Program-made: the position numbers and the translations under genes
DNA from: Candidatus Electrothrix rattekaaiensis
GTDB lineage: Bacteria > Desulfobacterota > Desulfobulbia > Desulfobulbales > Desulfobulbaceae
Direction of reading: 5' to 3'
DNA: 64,000 bases
Assembly: GCA_032595675.1 (NCBI GenBank)
Contig: JAVQMD010000003.1
Span: 62,001 to 126,000 of the forward strand
Notes under the pieces: model-generated
Told to the model about the DNA's origin: nothing
Database searches by the model: none
What the model saw: the letters and a program-made list of their open reading frames with translations, nothing else
Part shown: in pieces, positions 41,806-50,965 of the stretch
How positions within the stretch are numbered: position 1 is the stretch's first letter
How the letters are laid out: each line of letters begins with the position of its first letter

Positions 41806-43095
41806 TTACTTATCCCAGCTCGGCTGAAGTTGTTCCACTTTTTCCTGCTCCATTGCTTGCTGACTGGAGACGATGTGCTGCTCAAGATCAAGATTTTCAA
41901 CCGGCGCTTCGCCCTGTTCAGCCATATCGAGAATGCTGATGAGCTGTTTGATGAACAGACGCACTTCACTGAGCAGTCCCATCTTTTCCTGATTTTTGCA
42001 GATATCCTTGAGCAGCTTGTCCGACACCGAATTGGTAGCTTCCCAGCGATAGGATATCTCGTGAATACGGCGTAAACAGCTCCCCAGCTCTATTAACTCT
42101 TTGGCGGCTAAAGGGGTGCGGTGCAGATCAATCAACACGCCCCGGTAGTTGAGCTGTTTCTTTTGGCCGATGGTACGTACCCTGCTCCACAAGGCGTCAT
42201 AGGATTTAAAGCCCTTTTCCGAGAGCAGCACGTCGGGAATAATGGAGAAAAATATATGAAAATATTCAGAATTCTCTGAGTTATCGATCAGCAAACGCAC
42301 ATTTTCATAGGCTGCGTTGCGCACCGAAGCAGACTGGGCAATGACGGTCTCCAGTTCATCAAGCAACAAAATCAATCCCTTGTGGTCAACATGTCGTAAG
42401 AAAACGTTCAGAGAATTGAGCAACTGCTTGCTATTGGATTTGTTGACCACCTCAAAAATACCAAAGGGTTTCAACTCACGCTTGGTCGTCTTGCCGCCCT
42501 CAAACCAGTGGAGGATGATCTCCTGACTGGTGTCCCGCTCTTCCTGCTGCTCACCCTCGTGTAAGGGGATAAAACGATTATGGGCTAATGCGGCGAGTGC
42601 GTTGGCAAAATTGATGTTCATGCCCGGCAGATTACGCAGGGTCTCCGCCATATCAGCCAGTTGTGTAGGGGATGGCACCTCTTTTTCAGTCAAACTATCC
42701 AACCACTGCTGTAACAGATTACGAATACCAATGCCCTCGAAACGACCACGAAGCTGTTGGGTAATGACCTGATAAACCGCCTCAAACTTATGAATCGGCG
42801 TTTCCCGGGTCAGGACCACAAAGGAGACCCCAAAACCGTTGTGCAGGGCGAGGTGGCGAATAATCGACATAAAATGAGTTTTGCCGTCGCCGTAATCGCC
42901 GCTGAGAAAGCGGACCTTGGCCCCGCCCTCAGCGATGTAATTGGCCAAATCATCTTCGATAAAGGTGAGCCAATTTTTGCGGCCCACCGTGAAAAACGGT
43001 ACATAATCAGCTGGCACGCTACCTTTGCGCAGTTCCTCAATAATAGAGCGGGCCTGGAAGGGTTTTAATTGATCCAGCTCCTCCATACTTTTCAT
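41806..43095 (-). CDS. BrxD-like (DUF2791) ATPase, first copy
   Basis: 429 aa. FQARSIIEELRKGSVPADYV and FTVGRKNWLTFIEDDL are the DUF2791 N-terminus; the P-loop SGDYGDGKTHF (Lys72) and GLILLLDELETV follow. The family works in BREX-like defence. It overlaps the upstream gene by 4 bases (ATGA). Confidence 0.85.
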   Translation of the reverse strand: MKSMEELDQLKPFQARSIIEELRKGSVPADYVPFFTVGRKNWLTFIEDDLANYIAEGGAKVRFLSGDYGDGKTHFMSIIRHLALHNGFGVSFVVLTRETPIHKFEAVYQVITQQLRGRFEGIGIRNLLQQWLDSLTEKEVPSPTQLADMAETLRNLPGMNINFANALAALAHNRFIPLHEGEQQEERDTSQEIILHWFEGGKTTKRELKPFGIFEVVNKSNSKQLLNSLNVFLRHVDHKGLILLLDELETVIAQSASVRNAAYENVRLLIDNSENSEYFHIFFSIIPDVLLSEKGFKSYDALWSRVRTIGQKKQLNYRGVLIDLHRTPLAAKELIELGSCLRRIHEISYRWEATNSVSDKLLKDICKNQEKMGLLSEVRLFIKQLISILDMAEQGEAPVENLDLEQHIVSSQQAMEQEKVEQLQPSWDK

Positions 43096-43940
43096 ATCGC
43101 GCTCTCCTCACTCTTCTGAAAGGAAATTCCGGTAATTTGTCGACGCTCGCCATCGCTGTCGATCAACCACAGGGAATTGTTACGCCCTGGTCGTAGCTGC
43201 AACATCATGCCATTGGACGTACCACCAATACCCGCTTCAAAATATCGCCACAGGTCCACGCCAAACTGGTCCAAGCTGTAGCCGCGAAACTTGCTTTTAT
43301 CCATGTTGATGAAAAATGCCTTACTTTGCAGGGAAATCACATATTCCAGGTAAAACTGCTGAATCCCCACAGGATGACCCGGAGCCGCGTCCTCCTGCTG
43401 ATTGATCTTTGTATAAGTCGTGTACAGGCCATCAACAAAGGCTTGCGGATCAAAAGGACTGTCATAGAGTTGCTTTTTCAAGCGTAGTGCTGCGGTGACA
43501 ATGCGGCGGGGATCAATGGATTTGAGGACTTTTTTATTGATGGTGGTGGCGCGGTTACTAAAATCAATCTCGCCTTCAATGCCCTTAAGGACAGTAAAAC
43601 GGGGAAAATCGATTTCAATGGGCAAATCAGCCTCCTCAGCCAGCCGGGAAAGGTCTTCAATAAACTCAAAGCGATATTTATCCACTTGTTCGCTGGTATA
43701 TTCCCGCAAAGTCTCAAAAAGAGGCCTGCACGCCCCTAAGGCTTCCTCGTCTTCCACGTTCTGCGCTATCTTGGAGTTCAACAGCTCTTCGAGTTGCAGA
43801 TAATCATCGCGCCCCAGGCAACGCACACATTGTTTCAGAAAATCGGCCAGCCGCTGGCCGCGATTAAGCTCTTGTTGAAAGGGCTTGAGAATATTGTTGA
43901 GATTTTCTTGATTTTCTTGCAAAAAGCTTTCTGTATCCAT
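43092..43940 (-). CDS. Uncharacterised first gene of the BrxD-like operon
   Basis: 282 aa, soluble, helical and acidic at the N-terminus (QELNRGQRLADFLKQCVRCL), without P-loop or nuclease motif that I can see. FINMDKSKFRGYSLDQFGVD and GMMLQLRPGRNNSLWLIDSD are landmarks near the end. The tight coupling (4-base overlap) with two DUF2791 ATPases makes it a component of the same system. A possible role as adaptor or sensor is inference. Family not recognised. Confidence 0.7.
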   Translation of the reverse strand: MDTESFLQENQENLNNILKPFQQELNRGQRLADFLKQCVRCLGRDDYLQLEELLNSKIAQNVEDEEALGACRPLFETLREYTSEQVDKYRFEFIEDLSRLAEEADLPIEIDFPRFTVLKGIEGEIDFSNRATTINKKVLKSIDPRRIVTAALRLKKQLYDSPFDPQAFVDGLYTTYTKINQQEDAAPGHPVGIQQFYLEYVISLQSKAFFINMDKSKFRGYSLDQFGVDLWRYFEAGIGGTSNGMMLQLRPGRNNSLWLIDSDGERRQITGISFQKSEESAI

Positions 43941-44063
43941 TGATTTATTAACTCATTTAATTTTATTTTGAATTTTTTTCACATTCCGCACCATTCCTTT
44001 TGAGATATTTATATATCAGGAATTGTGGTTCAATACAAGTGAGATATATCATCTTCGAGTTCC

Positions 44064-44091
44064 GTAGGGGCGTTTCGCGAAACGCCCCTAC
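44064..44091. repeat. 28-bp perfect palindrome
   Basis: GTAGGGGCGTTTCG and its exact complement. It is in the 372-bp gap (43941-44312) between the ATPase operon and rsgA; I see nothing else in that gap. Confidence 0.9.
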
Positions 44092-44312
44092 AACGAAAGC
44101 GGAGCTTTCTTCACGGGACAACATATTGTCTGCAAGCATGTCTCTGCTTTTGTTACAGACATTATATTAACTTCTACTCTGGCTCGTTATCGGTTAAGGT
44201 AACAAAATGCTCACCTTTATCCCGCACTTGTGCCCAGGTTTTTCTCCTGGTATCTGTCGCAGAGTGACTTCGTTTAACGAATTATTTAACAAAATGTTCA
44301 ACTTAGATAGAA

Positions 44313-45326
44313 ATGAAAATTAATTCCTTGGACTTGAATGCACTTGGCTGGAACTCTTGGTTTGACGCCCAAAGCAGAGAATGTTTTCAACCTGAACAAC
44401 AAATGGCACGAGTAACAGCAGTTGATCGTGGCTGGTATACCGTACGCAATGAGGTTGGGGAAGTAGCAGCGCAGGTAACCGGTAAATTTTTGCACACCAC
44501 CAAAGCCAGCAGCGAGATGCCTTGCGTTGGTGATTGGGTCTGTGTGCATTATGACGCGAAAGATACCGCAAGCATCCATGGCGTGCTCCCTAGAAAATCT
44601 TTCCTACGCCGGAAAACAGCGGGCAAGGATTCCCAGTTGCAGATGATCGCAGCAAATATTGATGTCGCCCTCATTGTCCAGTCGTGCCAATACGATTTTA
44701 ATGTATCCAGGCTGGAACGCTATTTGGTGATGGTGAGTGAAGGACAGGTTGAACCTGTGCTGGTGCTGTCCAAGACGGATTTGGTTGATGCCGCTGCATT
44801 GGCCCGATACATTAAGGAGATCCGGGCGGCAGGAATTAACGCCCGAATTATTGCGCTCAGCCATGTGACCGGTGCTGGTTTGGAAGAAATCCAAGAGCCG
44901 ATGATCTCGGGAAAAACCTATTGCCTCCTAGGTTCATCCGGGGTTGGCAAGAGCACCCTCATTAACCGACTCGCGGGCCAAGATACCCTGAAAACCGGTA
45001 GGGTAAAATCTTCTGGCGAAGGACGGCACACCACTGTCCGGCGGCAACTCATCGTTCTTGAGCAGGGCGGCATGATTATCGACACCCCTGGCATGCGGGA
45101 GGTCGGTATTATTGCCGCCAAGGAAGGCATGGACGATAATTTTGATGATATTCAAGAGTTGGCAGGGAGTTGCCGGTTCAATAATTGTAGCCACGGTAAT
45201 GAACCAGACTGCGCAGTGCTCCAGGCAATACAAGCTGGAACGCTGCCGTCGGCACGGCATGAAAATTACGTAAAACTGCAGCAGGAGGCAAAATTACCTG
45301 CTCGCCCCCGCAGAAAGTGCCCATGA
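44313..45326 (+). CDS. rsgA: Ribosome small subunit-dependent GTPase A
   Basis: 337 aa. OB-fold N-terminus, then a circularly permuted GTPase with SKTDL (G4) before GSSGVGKSTLINRL (G1) and DTPGMRE (G3), and a zinc site CRFNNCSHGNEPDC. RsgA helps late 30S maturation. No clear ribosome site; the next 60 bases after the stop contain a truncated palindrome. Confidence 0.95.
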   Translation: MKINSLDLNALGWNSWFDAQSRECFQPEQQMARVTAVDRGWYTVRNEVGEVAAQVTGKFLHTTKASSEMPCVGDWVCVHYDAKDTASIHGVLPRKSFLRRKTAGKDSQLQMIAANIDVALIVQSCQYDFNVSRLERYLVMVSEGQVEPVLVLSKTDLVDAAALARYIKEIRAAGINARIIALSHVTGAGLEEIQEPMISGKTYCLLGSSGVGKSTLINRLAGQDTLKTGRVKSSGEGRHTTVRRQLIVLEQGGMIIDTPGMREVGIIAAKEGMDDNFDDIQELAGSCRFNNCSHGNEPDCAVLQAIQAGTLPSARHENYVKLQQEAKLPARPRRKCP

Positions 45327-45330
45327 GCAA

Positions 45331-45355
45331 GTAGGGGCATTTCGCGAAACACCCC
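45331..45355. repeat. Truncated 28-bp palindromic repeat
   Basis: GTAGGGGCATTTCG-CGAAACACCCC without the terminal TAC, directly after rsgA (4 bases after the stop codon). Confidence 0.8.
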
Positions 45356-45380
45356 AGCAGAACCCGACAACTACCCCGCT

Positions 45381-46244
45381 CTATTTTTCAACCAGCGTAT
45401 TAACAAACTCAATAATACGGTTTGTCCCCTGCACATCCCCCATCGCCATAATATGAATTCCGTCAGTATGGTCAATGATCTTTTCTATAAAATCACAGGT
45501 GATCTCAATCCCGCTTGCGCCCTCATCTTCCATGCGGGCAATAATTTCATCAGGGACATCAATGCCTGCGACATGTTCATTCATAAACATCGCCATTTTC
45601 ACACTCTTGAGCGGCATCACGCCGATTAATACCGGTTTACCCAGCTTGCGGGCCTCTGTCAGAAAGGCTAGAGTTTTTTCGGCATCATAGACGACCTGGG
45701 TTTGAAAAAAATCCGCTCCGGCCGCAATTTTTTTACTCATTCTTTCCAGCTCGCCTCTGAGATTACCACCCGTCGGCATGGCCGTACATGCGATGGTAAA
45801 ATCTGTTACTCCGCCGAATTCTTTGCCATTAAGATCCAGCCCTATATTCATCCTCCTGATAAGCCGGATAAGTTCAAAGGTATTGTAATCATAAACCGCC
45901 TTAGACAGGTAAGGACCGTGTTTGGGAGGATCACCGGTTGTCACCAGCAGGTTGCGAATACCCAAAGAATGAGCACCAAGCAGGTCCGCCTGAGTCCCTA
46001 GGAGGCTCCGATCTCGACAGGTGAAATGCGGAACAGCTTCGATATTCAGGTTGTTTTGAATCAACGTGCCCATAGCAATCGGATTGATACGCAGATTGCC
46101 CATAGGGCAATCATGCACATTGATCCCGTCAAGCGGGAGATAAGATCGGGCTTTTTCCAGGGACTCGTCTGACAGTACACCCTTTACCGGCCCGAGTTCA
46201 GTGGTGATAACAAATTTTCTGGCCAGTTTTTCAATCAACTTCAT
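45381..46244 (-). CDS. metF: Methylenetetrahydrofolate reductase
   Basis: 287 aa from ATG 46242-46244, chosen for the AGGGGAA site 5 bases upstream. FVITTELGPVKGVLSDE, NIEAVPHFTCRDRS, LLVTTGDPPKHG, DFFQTQVVYDAE and the TIM-barrel end GIEITCDFI are MTHFR segments. It reduces methylene-THF to methyl-THF in one-carbon metabolism or the Wood-Ljungdahl methyl branch. No MetV-type partner is near. Confidence 0.92.
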   Translation of the reverse strand: MKLIEKLARKFVITTELGPVKGVLSDESLEKARSYLPLDGINVHDCPMGNLRINPIAMGTLIQNNLNIEAVPHFTCRDRSLLGTQADLLGAHSLGIRNLLVTTGDPPKHGPYLSKAVYDYNTFELIRLIRRMNIGLDLNGKEFGGVTDFTIACTAMPTGGNLRGELERMSKKIAAGADFFQTQVVYDAEKTLAFLTEARKLGKPVLIGVMPLKSVKMAMFMNEHVAGIDVPDEIIARMEDEGASGIEITCDFIEKIIDHTDGIHIMAMGDVQGTNRIIEFVNTLVEK

Positions 46245-46540
46245 AAAATTCCCCTGCACGTCATGGTTCATACAATGTTCGTCACATATGCTTGGTCATA
46301 GCCAGCATTACACAATTTTTTCCGCAGCCCCTTGGGTAGTTTCTTTTTCTTCTGTCAGATGATGCTTGTTGCGGCATCATCAGTATGCCAAGGTATTTAT
46401 CTTCTGTTTTCAAGAGCTGTCGAACGGTGTATGTTACGAAAATTGTTTTTCCTCTTCATTTTAAATAATCGGCAAAGTTTTCATAGACTTTGTTGTCATC
46501 AATAGAATCCGTTATAACCTGTAAAAAAACAACCTAACTT

Positions 46541-46786
46541 ATGAGTGAACAACAGCCTAATGACCCGTTGCACAATGTGACTTTAAAGGAACTCGTTAAT
46601 TACCTTGTTGATTGTTATGGCTGGGATAAGTTGGGAAGATGGACAAGGATACGATGCTTTGTCAATAATCCCACAGTGAATTCCAGTCTTAAATTCCTCC
46701 GAAAGACACCTTGGGCGAGGACAAAAGTTGAAAACTTATACATTGTCACGAAAAGGAATCAACAAAATAAACCCAAAAGGGGTTGA
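46541..46786 (+). CDS. VF530-family (DUF2132) small protein
   Basis: 81 aa. [27 protein letters not shown] and [20 protein letters not shown] are the VF530 pattern, a small DNA-binding-like fold. It has a weak start context. The 270-bp region upstream shows no gene. Its 3' end faces tpx. Confidence 0.9.
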   Translation: MSEQQPNDPLHNVTLKELVNYLVDCYGWDKLGRWTRIRCFVNNPTVNSSLKFLRKTPWARTKVENLYIVTKRNQQNKPKRG

Positions 46787-46898
46787 ATGACAGGGGGAGC
46801 CGCATCACAGCAGCTCCCTCCGGCGTTGATACTCATAGAGCAGGCCGTCTTCGACTGAAACAAACGCCTGCGTTACGGGTGATAGGCTTATTCTTTTG

Positions 46899-47399
46899 TT
46901 ACGACAAGGCGTCAATCGCTTTCTGGTAATCGGGCTCGTCTGCTATTTCTGGAACCAGTTGCGTGTAACATACCTTTCCTGCTTCATCAATCACAACAAT
47001 CGCTCTGGCAAATAATCCCGCCAAGGCACTATCAATAATACGGATGCCGTAGGCATTGCCAAAGTCGTGCGAACGCAGCTCAGAAGCTGAGATAACGCTC
47101 TCCAGGCCTTCTGCGCCGCAGAAACGGGCATGGGCAAACGGCAGATCCCGTGAAATGCAGAGCACTTCAGTGTTTTCCAGTTTGCCTGCTTCATTGTTAA
47201 ACCGGCGGACACTTGCTGCACATACCGGGGTGTCCACGCTGGGAAAAATATTGAGCACCAGCTTTTTCCCCTTATACTCGGCTAATGAAACGTCATTCAT
47301 GTCAGTCCTTGTTAAGATGAAATCAGGCGCGTCTTGTCCTACAGTTGGCAGGTCTCCTGTCGTGTTGACCGGTGTACCTTGAAATGTCACTTGAGCCAT
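46899..47399 (-). CDS. tpx: Thiol peroxidase
   Basis: 166 aa from ATG 47397-47399 (AGGAGG upstream). [16 protein letters not shown] holds peroxidatic Cys60, and [13 protein letters not shown] the resolving Cys94, the E. coli Tpx arrangement. It removes hydroperoxides with thioredoxin. Periplasmic or cytosolic location cannot be separated; no signal is seen. Confidence 0.95.
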   Translation of the reverse strand: MAQVTFQGTPVNTTGDLPTVGQDAPDFILTRTDMNDVSLAEYKGKKLVLNIFPSVDTPVCAASVRRFNNEAGKLENTEVLCISRDLPFAHARFCGAEGLESVISASELRSHDFGNAYGIRIIDSALAGLFARAIVVIDEAGKVCYTQLVPEIADEPDYQKAIDALS

Positions 47400-47905
47400 T
47401 GTGCTGTTCCTCCTGTTGAATGAGTATATTTGAGAGTTTGACGGTTGAAGTCCCAAAAAACAACCAAACGCACTGGCGGTATAAATGCCAAGTATTTTTA
47501 CTGATGCGTCACGTTAGGAATACAGTTCTTTTTCAAAGAGACTTTTAAAGAAAAACAAACAGTTTCAGAGGGAAAAAGTCAAGAAGAAAGAGCAGGCAGA
47601 ATGTTTCTCTCTCATGCCGCTGGGCATCAATAAGATCATGAAGGGTAGCCTGAGTTCTGGAAAATTAGTCAAAGATTGTTTGTATTGTGTAGGGGGATAT
47701 TACAATCAAATATAAATTAGTAATATTTTTTGAACATTATTTCGTTTTAATTACGTTTGAAAAACAATAAACTATCCCACCAAGGTGCTTTTTCCAATAC
47801 AAAGGTACAAAAAATGTTTGCTTTCCAGAGCAAGGGAGGGTACAAGATATTATATAGGAATAAATATTAGTATGGATAAATTGTACTCACGGAGGAGGAC
47901 CGATT
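47400..47905. other. Gene-free region upstream of tpx and of the DUF5666-like gene
   Basis: About 500 AT-rich bases that hold the divergent promoters. No open frame or strong hairpin is apparent. The stretch ends in GGAGGAGGACC before the ATG at 47906. Confidence 0.5.
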
Positions 47906-48250
47906 ATGTGCAATCAAAAATTAAAAAATAGCGGTTATCGAGGCGGTGTGATGCTTCAGGCGGTCTCGGTTATGATATTCCTGCTGTCGGTGACAGTTGT
48001 CCAGTCGGCAATCGGCAAAGAGCTTACCGGTATAGTGAAAGAAACGCCCGGAATCGCCTGGCCCGTCGGCACATGGATGGTCGAAGATAATGAAATTAGG
48101 GTCACTGAGCAGACCGTTATCAAAGGGGATCAGTCTAAAGCCCACTTCGGTGCAAAAGTCATTGTCAGGGGCAGCCGTGTTCGCGGTGTCTTTGTTGCGA
48201 GCGAGTTTGAAATCAGGACGGACGACGATCCTACCTTTGCTAGCAATTAG
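47906..48250 (+). CDS. Exported small protein, DUF5666-like OB fold
   Basis: 114 aa. N-terminal signal (VMLQAVSVMIFLLSVTVVQSA) and then KELTGIVKETPGIAWPVGTWMVEDNEIRVTEQTVIKGD, GAKVIVRGSR, which resembles DUF5666/BOF-like OB domains of periplasmic proteins. No partner genes follow. The exact family is tentative. Confidence 0.6.
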   Translation: MCNQKLKNSGYRGGVMLQAVSVMIFLLSVTVVQSAIGKELTGIVKETPGIAWPVGTWMVEDNEIRVTEQTVIKGDQSKAHFGAKVIVRGSRVRGVFVASEFEIRTDDDPTFASN

Positions 48251-48271
48251 CTGGAGAGCGGAGTAAATCCT

Positions 48272-48302
48272 GTAGCAGGGGCGTTTCGCGAAACACCCCT
48301 AC
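48272..48302. repeat. Imperfect GTAGGGGC-type palindrome
   Basis: GTAGCAGGGGCGTTTCG-CGAAACACCCCTAC, with three extra bases in the left arm, 21 bases after the stop of the upstream gene. Confidence 0.85.
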
Positions 48303-48347
48303 AGGGTGAGGTAGGGGGGATGGAATGGGCAGTACGAGGAAAGAAGG

Positions 48348-48848
48348 TTAATGCTCCTCTTCGAGGAGTTCCTCCAAGAGGTGAACCTGGGCCCGGAAAT
48401 CATTGCCGACCAGCTCGCTGATGCTCTGCTGATCGGAATTGACAACCAGACCTTCACTGGCCAGTCGCTTACGCAGCTGTTCCGGGCTGGTTTGGGCAAC
48501 CTGCGCCAGGGTGACCAGCGGCGTATTGGCTAACGCCTTGATCGGCGGCACAAAAGGAGGAGCATGATGTTCTTCACCGCCTATGGGGATAAAACTGAGT
48601 GCCAGCAGCAGGACAAAGCTGCCCATCAGCACCTGTCCCTTCCGCTGCGTGAGGTATTTCTTAAAGGGGGTAAAGTTAAGGGTAAGATGTAATATCGCCC
48701 CGATCAGAAAAACCCAGCTCAACCATTCGTGAACAGCTTTGTTCAGTCCGGTGTCCGCATGAAAAAAGAGAAGGATGCCGGTCACGGCGGTCAGCAGGAA
48801 GGCTCCTGTGGTTATCGGGGTAATCCAGTTGCGTGTTATCATCTTCAT
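48348..48848 (-). CDS. DUF4405-family cytochrome-b-like membrane protein (copy 1)
   Basis: 166 aa from ATG 48846-48848. Three helices at about 6-28, 39-55 and 70-90 with His residues in or near them (LLFFH, VHEWLSWVF, ILHLTLNF) suit heme ligation as in DUF4405 proteins. The C-terminal LAQVAQTSPEQLRKRLASEG to LLEELLEEEH is soluble. A close paralogue lies at 49511-50008. Confidence 0.82.
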   Translation of the reverse strand: MKMITRNWITPITTGAFLLTAVTGILLFFHADTGLNKAVHEWLSWVFLIGAILHLTLNFTPFKKYLTQRKGQVLMGSFVLLLALSFIPIGGEEHHAPPFVPPIKALANTPLVTLAQVAQTSPEQLRKRLASEGLVVNSDQQSISELVGNDFRAQVHLLEELLEEEH

Positions 48849-49022
48849 GGGAAAATTTATAAAAAAGGGTAATGTTTGATTTGTTGACAAAACAGTGTCC
48901 TGCCTAGCAGGGCACTGTTAGAGCCTGTTTAAAAACTCAGAGCGTCCATCTCGTGAAGGGAGACAATTCAAAAAAAATCCTGTCCGTCACAGAGGAATAA
49001 AGTGCCGCGATATTCGTAGCGG

Positions 49023-49124
49023 CTACCACGGTCGTTCGTAGGAGCCACTGCCGTGGGCAGTTGCGAAGAGTGCTAGTGTGAGGAACGAACCGATCATGGT
49101 CAGGGTTGCTGTTTTCTTTTTCAT
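49023..49124 (-). CDS. 33-residue exported peptide or truncated Spy-like gene
   Basis: A GGAGG site at 49134-49130 leads to ATG 49122-49124 and KKKTATLTMIGSFLTLALFA, a clear signal peptide, then HGSGSYERPW and stop. It could be a very small periplasmic peptide or the start of a broken gene. A direct repeat upstream (49197-49214) suggests regulation. Confidence 0.45.
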   Translation of the reverse strand: MKKKTATLTMIGSFLTLALFATAHGSGSYERPW

Positions 49125-49196
49125 AGGAAAGCCTCCGTCTGTGATAATGGTTGAAGCAATTTGCTCTTATTTATCACTCTAGGATAACAAAGAAAA

Positions 49197-49214
49197 GATT
49201 AACGGAAGATTAAC
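49197..49214 (-). promoter_or_regulatory. 11-base-period direct repeat upstream of the small peptide gene
   Basis: GATTAAC-GGAA-GATTAAC on the plus strand (GTTAATC twice on the minus strand). Tandem 7-mers with 11-base period are typical of OmpR-family response-regulator sites. It is 73 bases from the peptide start. Confidence 0.4.
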
Positions 49215-49510
49215 GTGAAAAGTTTTTTCGTTTTTTTCATGTTGCCTTGGAAAAATATTTTTTCTCAGAGGGATCGTGTCATGGCATTTTAAACACCTCT
49301 TTGTTATGGAATATTAAGCTGATGAGTCTGGAACCGAAGAAACCAAAGAAGCCAGTGCTATAACCGAAACACTAAAAATTCCAACCCAACCGCCGCACAG
49401 CCGGAAAGAAGGAGGTAAACCGGCAAAAGAAGACAGCGACGGAAGGATTGAAAACTTAAAAGGGGGGGGAAGGTTGTGGAGCTATGGGGTTGTGGTATAG
49501 GAAGAGAAAA

Positions 49511-50008
49511 TTAATGTTCCTCTTCGAGAAGTTCCTCTAAGAGATGGACCTGGGCGCGGAAATCATCGCCGATCAGTTCGCTGATGCTCTGCTGATCAGA
49601 ATTGACAACCAGTCCTTCGCTGGCCAGTCGCTCACGCAGCTGTTCCGGGCTGGTTCGGGCAACCTGCGCTAGGGTGGTCAGCGGTGCCTTGGCCAAGGCC
49701 TTGATCGGCGGCACAAAAGGGGAGTCATGGTGGCCTTCTTCGCCCATCGGGACAAAACTAAGTGCCAGCAGCAGGACAAAGCTGCCCATCAGCACCTGCG
49801 CCCTGCGCTGGGTGAGGTACTTCTTAAAGGGGGCAAAGTTCAGCGCAAGATGGAGTACCGCACCGGCAAGGAAAACCCAGCTCAGCCATTCGTGAACAGC
49901 CTTGTTCAGGCCAGTGGCCGCATGAAAAAAAAGGAGAACGCCGGTCACGGCGGTCAGCAGGAAGGCTCCGGTGGTTAGGGGGGTGATCCAATCACGAGTC
50001 ATCTTCAT
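49511..50008 (-). CDS. DUF4405-family cytochrome-b-like membrane protein (copy 2)
   Basis: 165 aa, the same layout as 48348-48848, with WITPLTTGAFLLTAVTGVLL, FFHAATGLNKAVHEWLSWVF and LHLALNFAPF, and an almost identical C-terminus. The two arose by tandem duplication, and the peptide gene lies between them. Confidence 0.82.
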   Translation of the reverse strand: MKMTRDWITPLTTGAFLLTAVTGVLLFFHAATGLNKAVHEWLSWVFLAGAVLHLALNFAPFKKYLTQRRAQVLMGSFVLLLALSFVPMGEEGHHDSPFVPPIKALAKAPLTTLAQVARTSPEQLRERLASEGLVVNSDQQSISELIGDDFRAQVHLLEELLEEEH

Positions 50009-50064
50009 AGGAAATACGTAGAATACGTTAGAGGTAAAGATTTCTATTTACAGGGGCCGGTGCC

Positions 50065-50135
50065 GTAAGGGCACGGCGCACCGTGCCCCTGCCGGAACGC
50101 AAGATTTCCGGGCGAACACAGGGGTTCGCCCCTAC
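50065..50135. repeat. Composite GTAGGGGC-type repeat
   Basis: GTAAGGGCACGGCGC-ACCGTGCCCCTGC (50065-50092), then GGCGAAC-ACAGGG-GTTCGCC ending in CCCTAC (50110-50135). It fills the gap between the DUF4405 and Spy-like genes. Confidence 0.85.
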
Positions 50136-50151
50136 CGAGGGATCTGCGGGG

Positions 50152-50739
50152 TTACATTCTTCCCATGCCTTTTTTCATGCCTTGGCCTCCTCCACCCTGA
50201 CCGTTCATCATGCAGGGTTTGTTCATGCCGTTGCCTTGACCGCCGCTGCGTCGGTTCTGACGCAGGGTGCGCAGTTTGTCATGCTGCTCCGGGGTCAGCA
50301 GGCTGCGAAGGGTCAGACGGGTTTCCGTGCGCTGCTCAATCATCTTGCCTTTGACGGTTGCCATTTCCTTGGATAAGATCCGTGCCGCATCTTCATCCAC
50401 CTTGTCCGCTGCAAAGGCATGTTCCATCTTCAGCCGCAGACTGCCCAGCTCCGCCCGCAGGGCCTGTTGTTTTTCACGGGCCGCAAAATCAGCTTCTTTC
50501 AGCTTGCCGACCTGTTCAGCGCTCAGTCCCAGATCCTTTATTGCCTGGGCGTTTTTCCAAACACCCAAAGCACCGCCGAACTGCTTGCCGTTTTGTCCGC
50601 CTTTCATAGCACAGCCACTGCCCTGTCCACCGCCCTGCCCTCCTCTGCGACAGGCATTTGCCGTCATGGGCAGAAGGGAAACTGTGAGCAGACCGGCCAG
50701 TACAGCAGTAACGATTTTCTTGTTGAGACTTCTTTTCAT
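50152..50739 (-). CDS. Spy/CpxP-family periplasmic protein
   Basis: 195 aa from ATG 50737-50739 (GGAGAAA upstream). Signal peptide KKIVTAVLAGLLTVSLLPMTANA. The body has IKDLGLSAEQVGKLKEADFAAREKQQALR and LRSLLTPEQHDKLRTLRQ, that is two LTxxQ-type motifs. Gly/Met/Cys-rich tails (GMNKPCMMNGQGGGGQGMKK) may bind metal. Spy/CpxP proteins act as ATP-independent chaperones in envelope stress, controlled by Cpx in enterics. Confidence 0.85.
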   Translation of the reverse strand: MKRSLNKKIVTAVLAGLLTVSLLPMTANACRRGGQGGGQGSGCAMKGGQNGKQFGGALGVWKNAQAIKDLGLSAEQVGKLKEADFAAREKQQALRAELGSLRLKMEHAFAADKVDEDAARILSKEMATVKGKMIEQRTETRLTLRSLLTPEQHDKLRTLRQNRRSGGQGNGMNKPCMMNGQGGGGQGMKKGMGRM

Positions 50740-50965
50740 GTTGTTTCTCCTGGTAGTTAATGAGTTCCTCAACAGTCGTAAGTTCTCAGCCTTTCAGAAA
50801 GCCACAATCGCTATCTATCTGAAAATGCGATAATTAAGATTTTCAATTTTGTTTTATCAACCTTGTTTTATCAATCTCGTGATTTCAGCAAGATAGAGAA
50901 ACTTACGACTATAGAGACGAGTTCAGTGTTTGGTTGCCGGGGTAATGTTGCCGGAATAATACTTG

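Noticed and set aside
40582-43095. Calling the two ATPases a complete BREX system
   Set aside because: Only DUF2791 proteins are present; PglX, PglZ, BrxA, BrxB and BrxL are missing.
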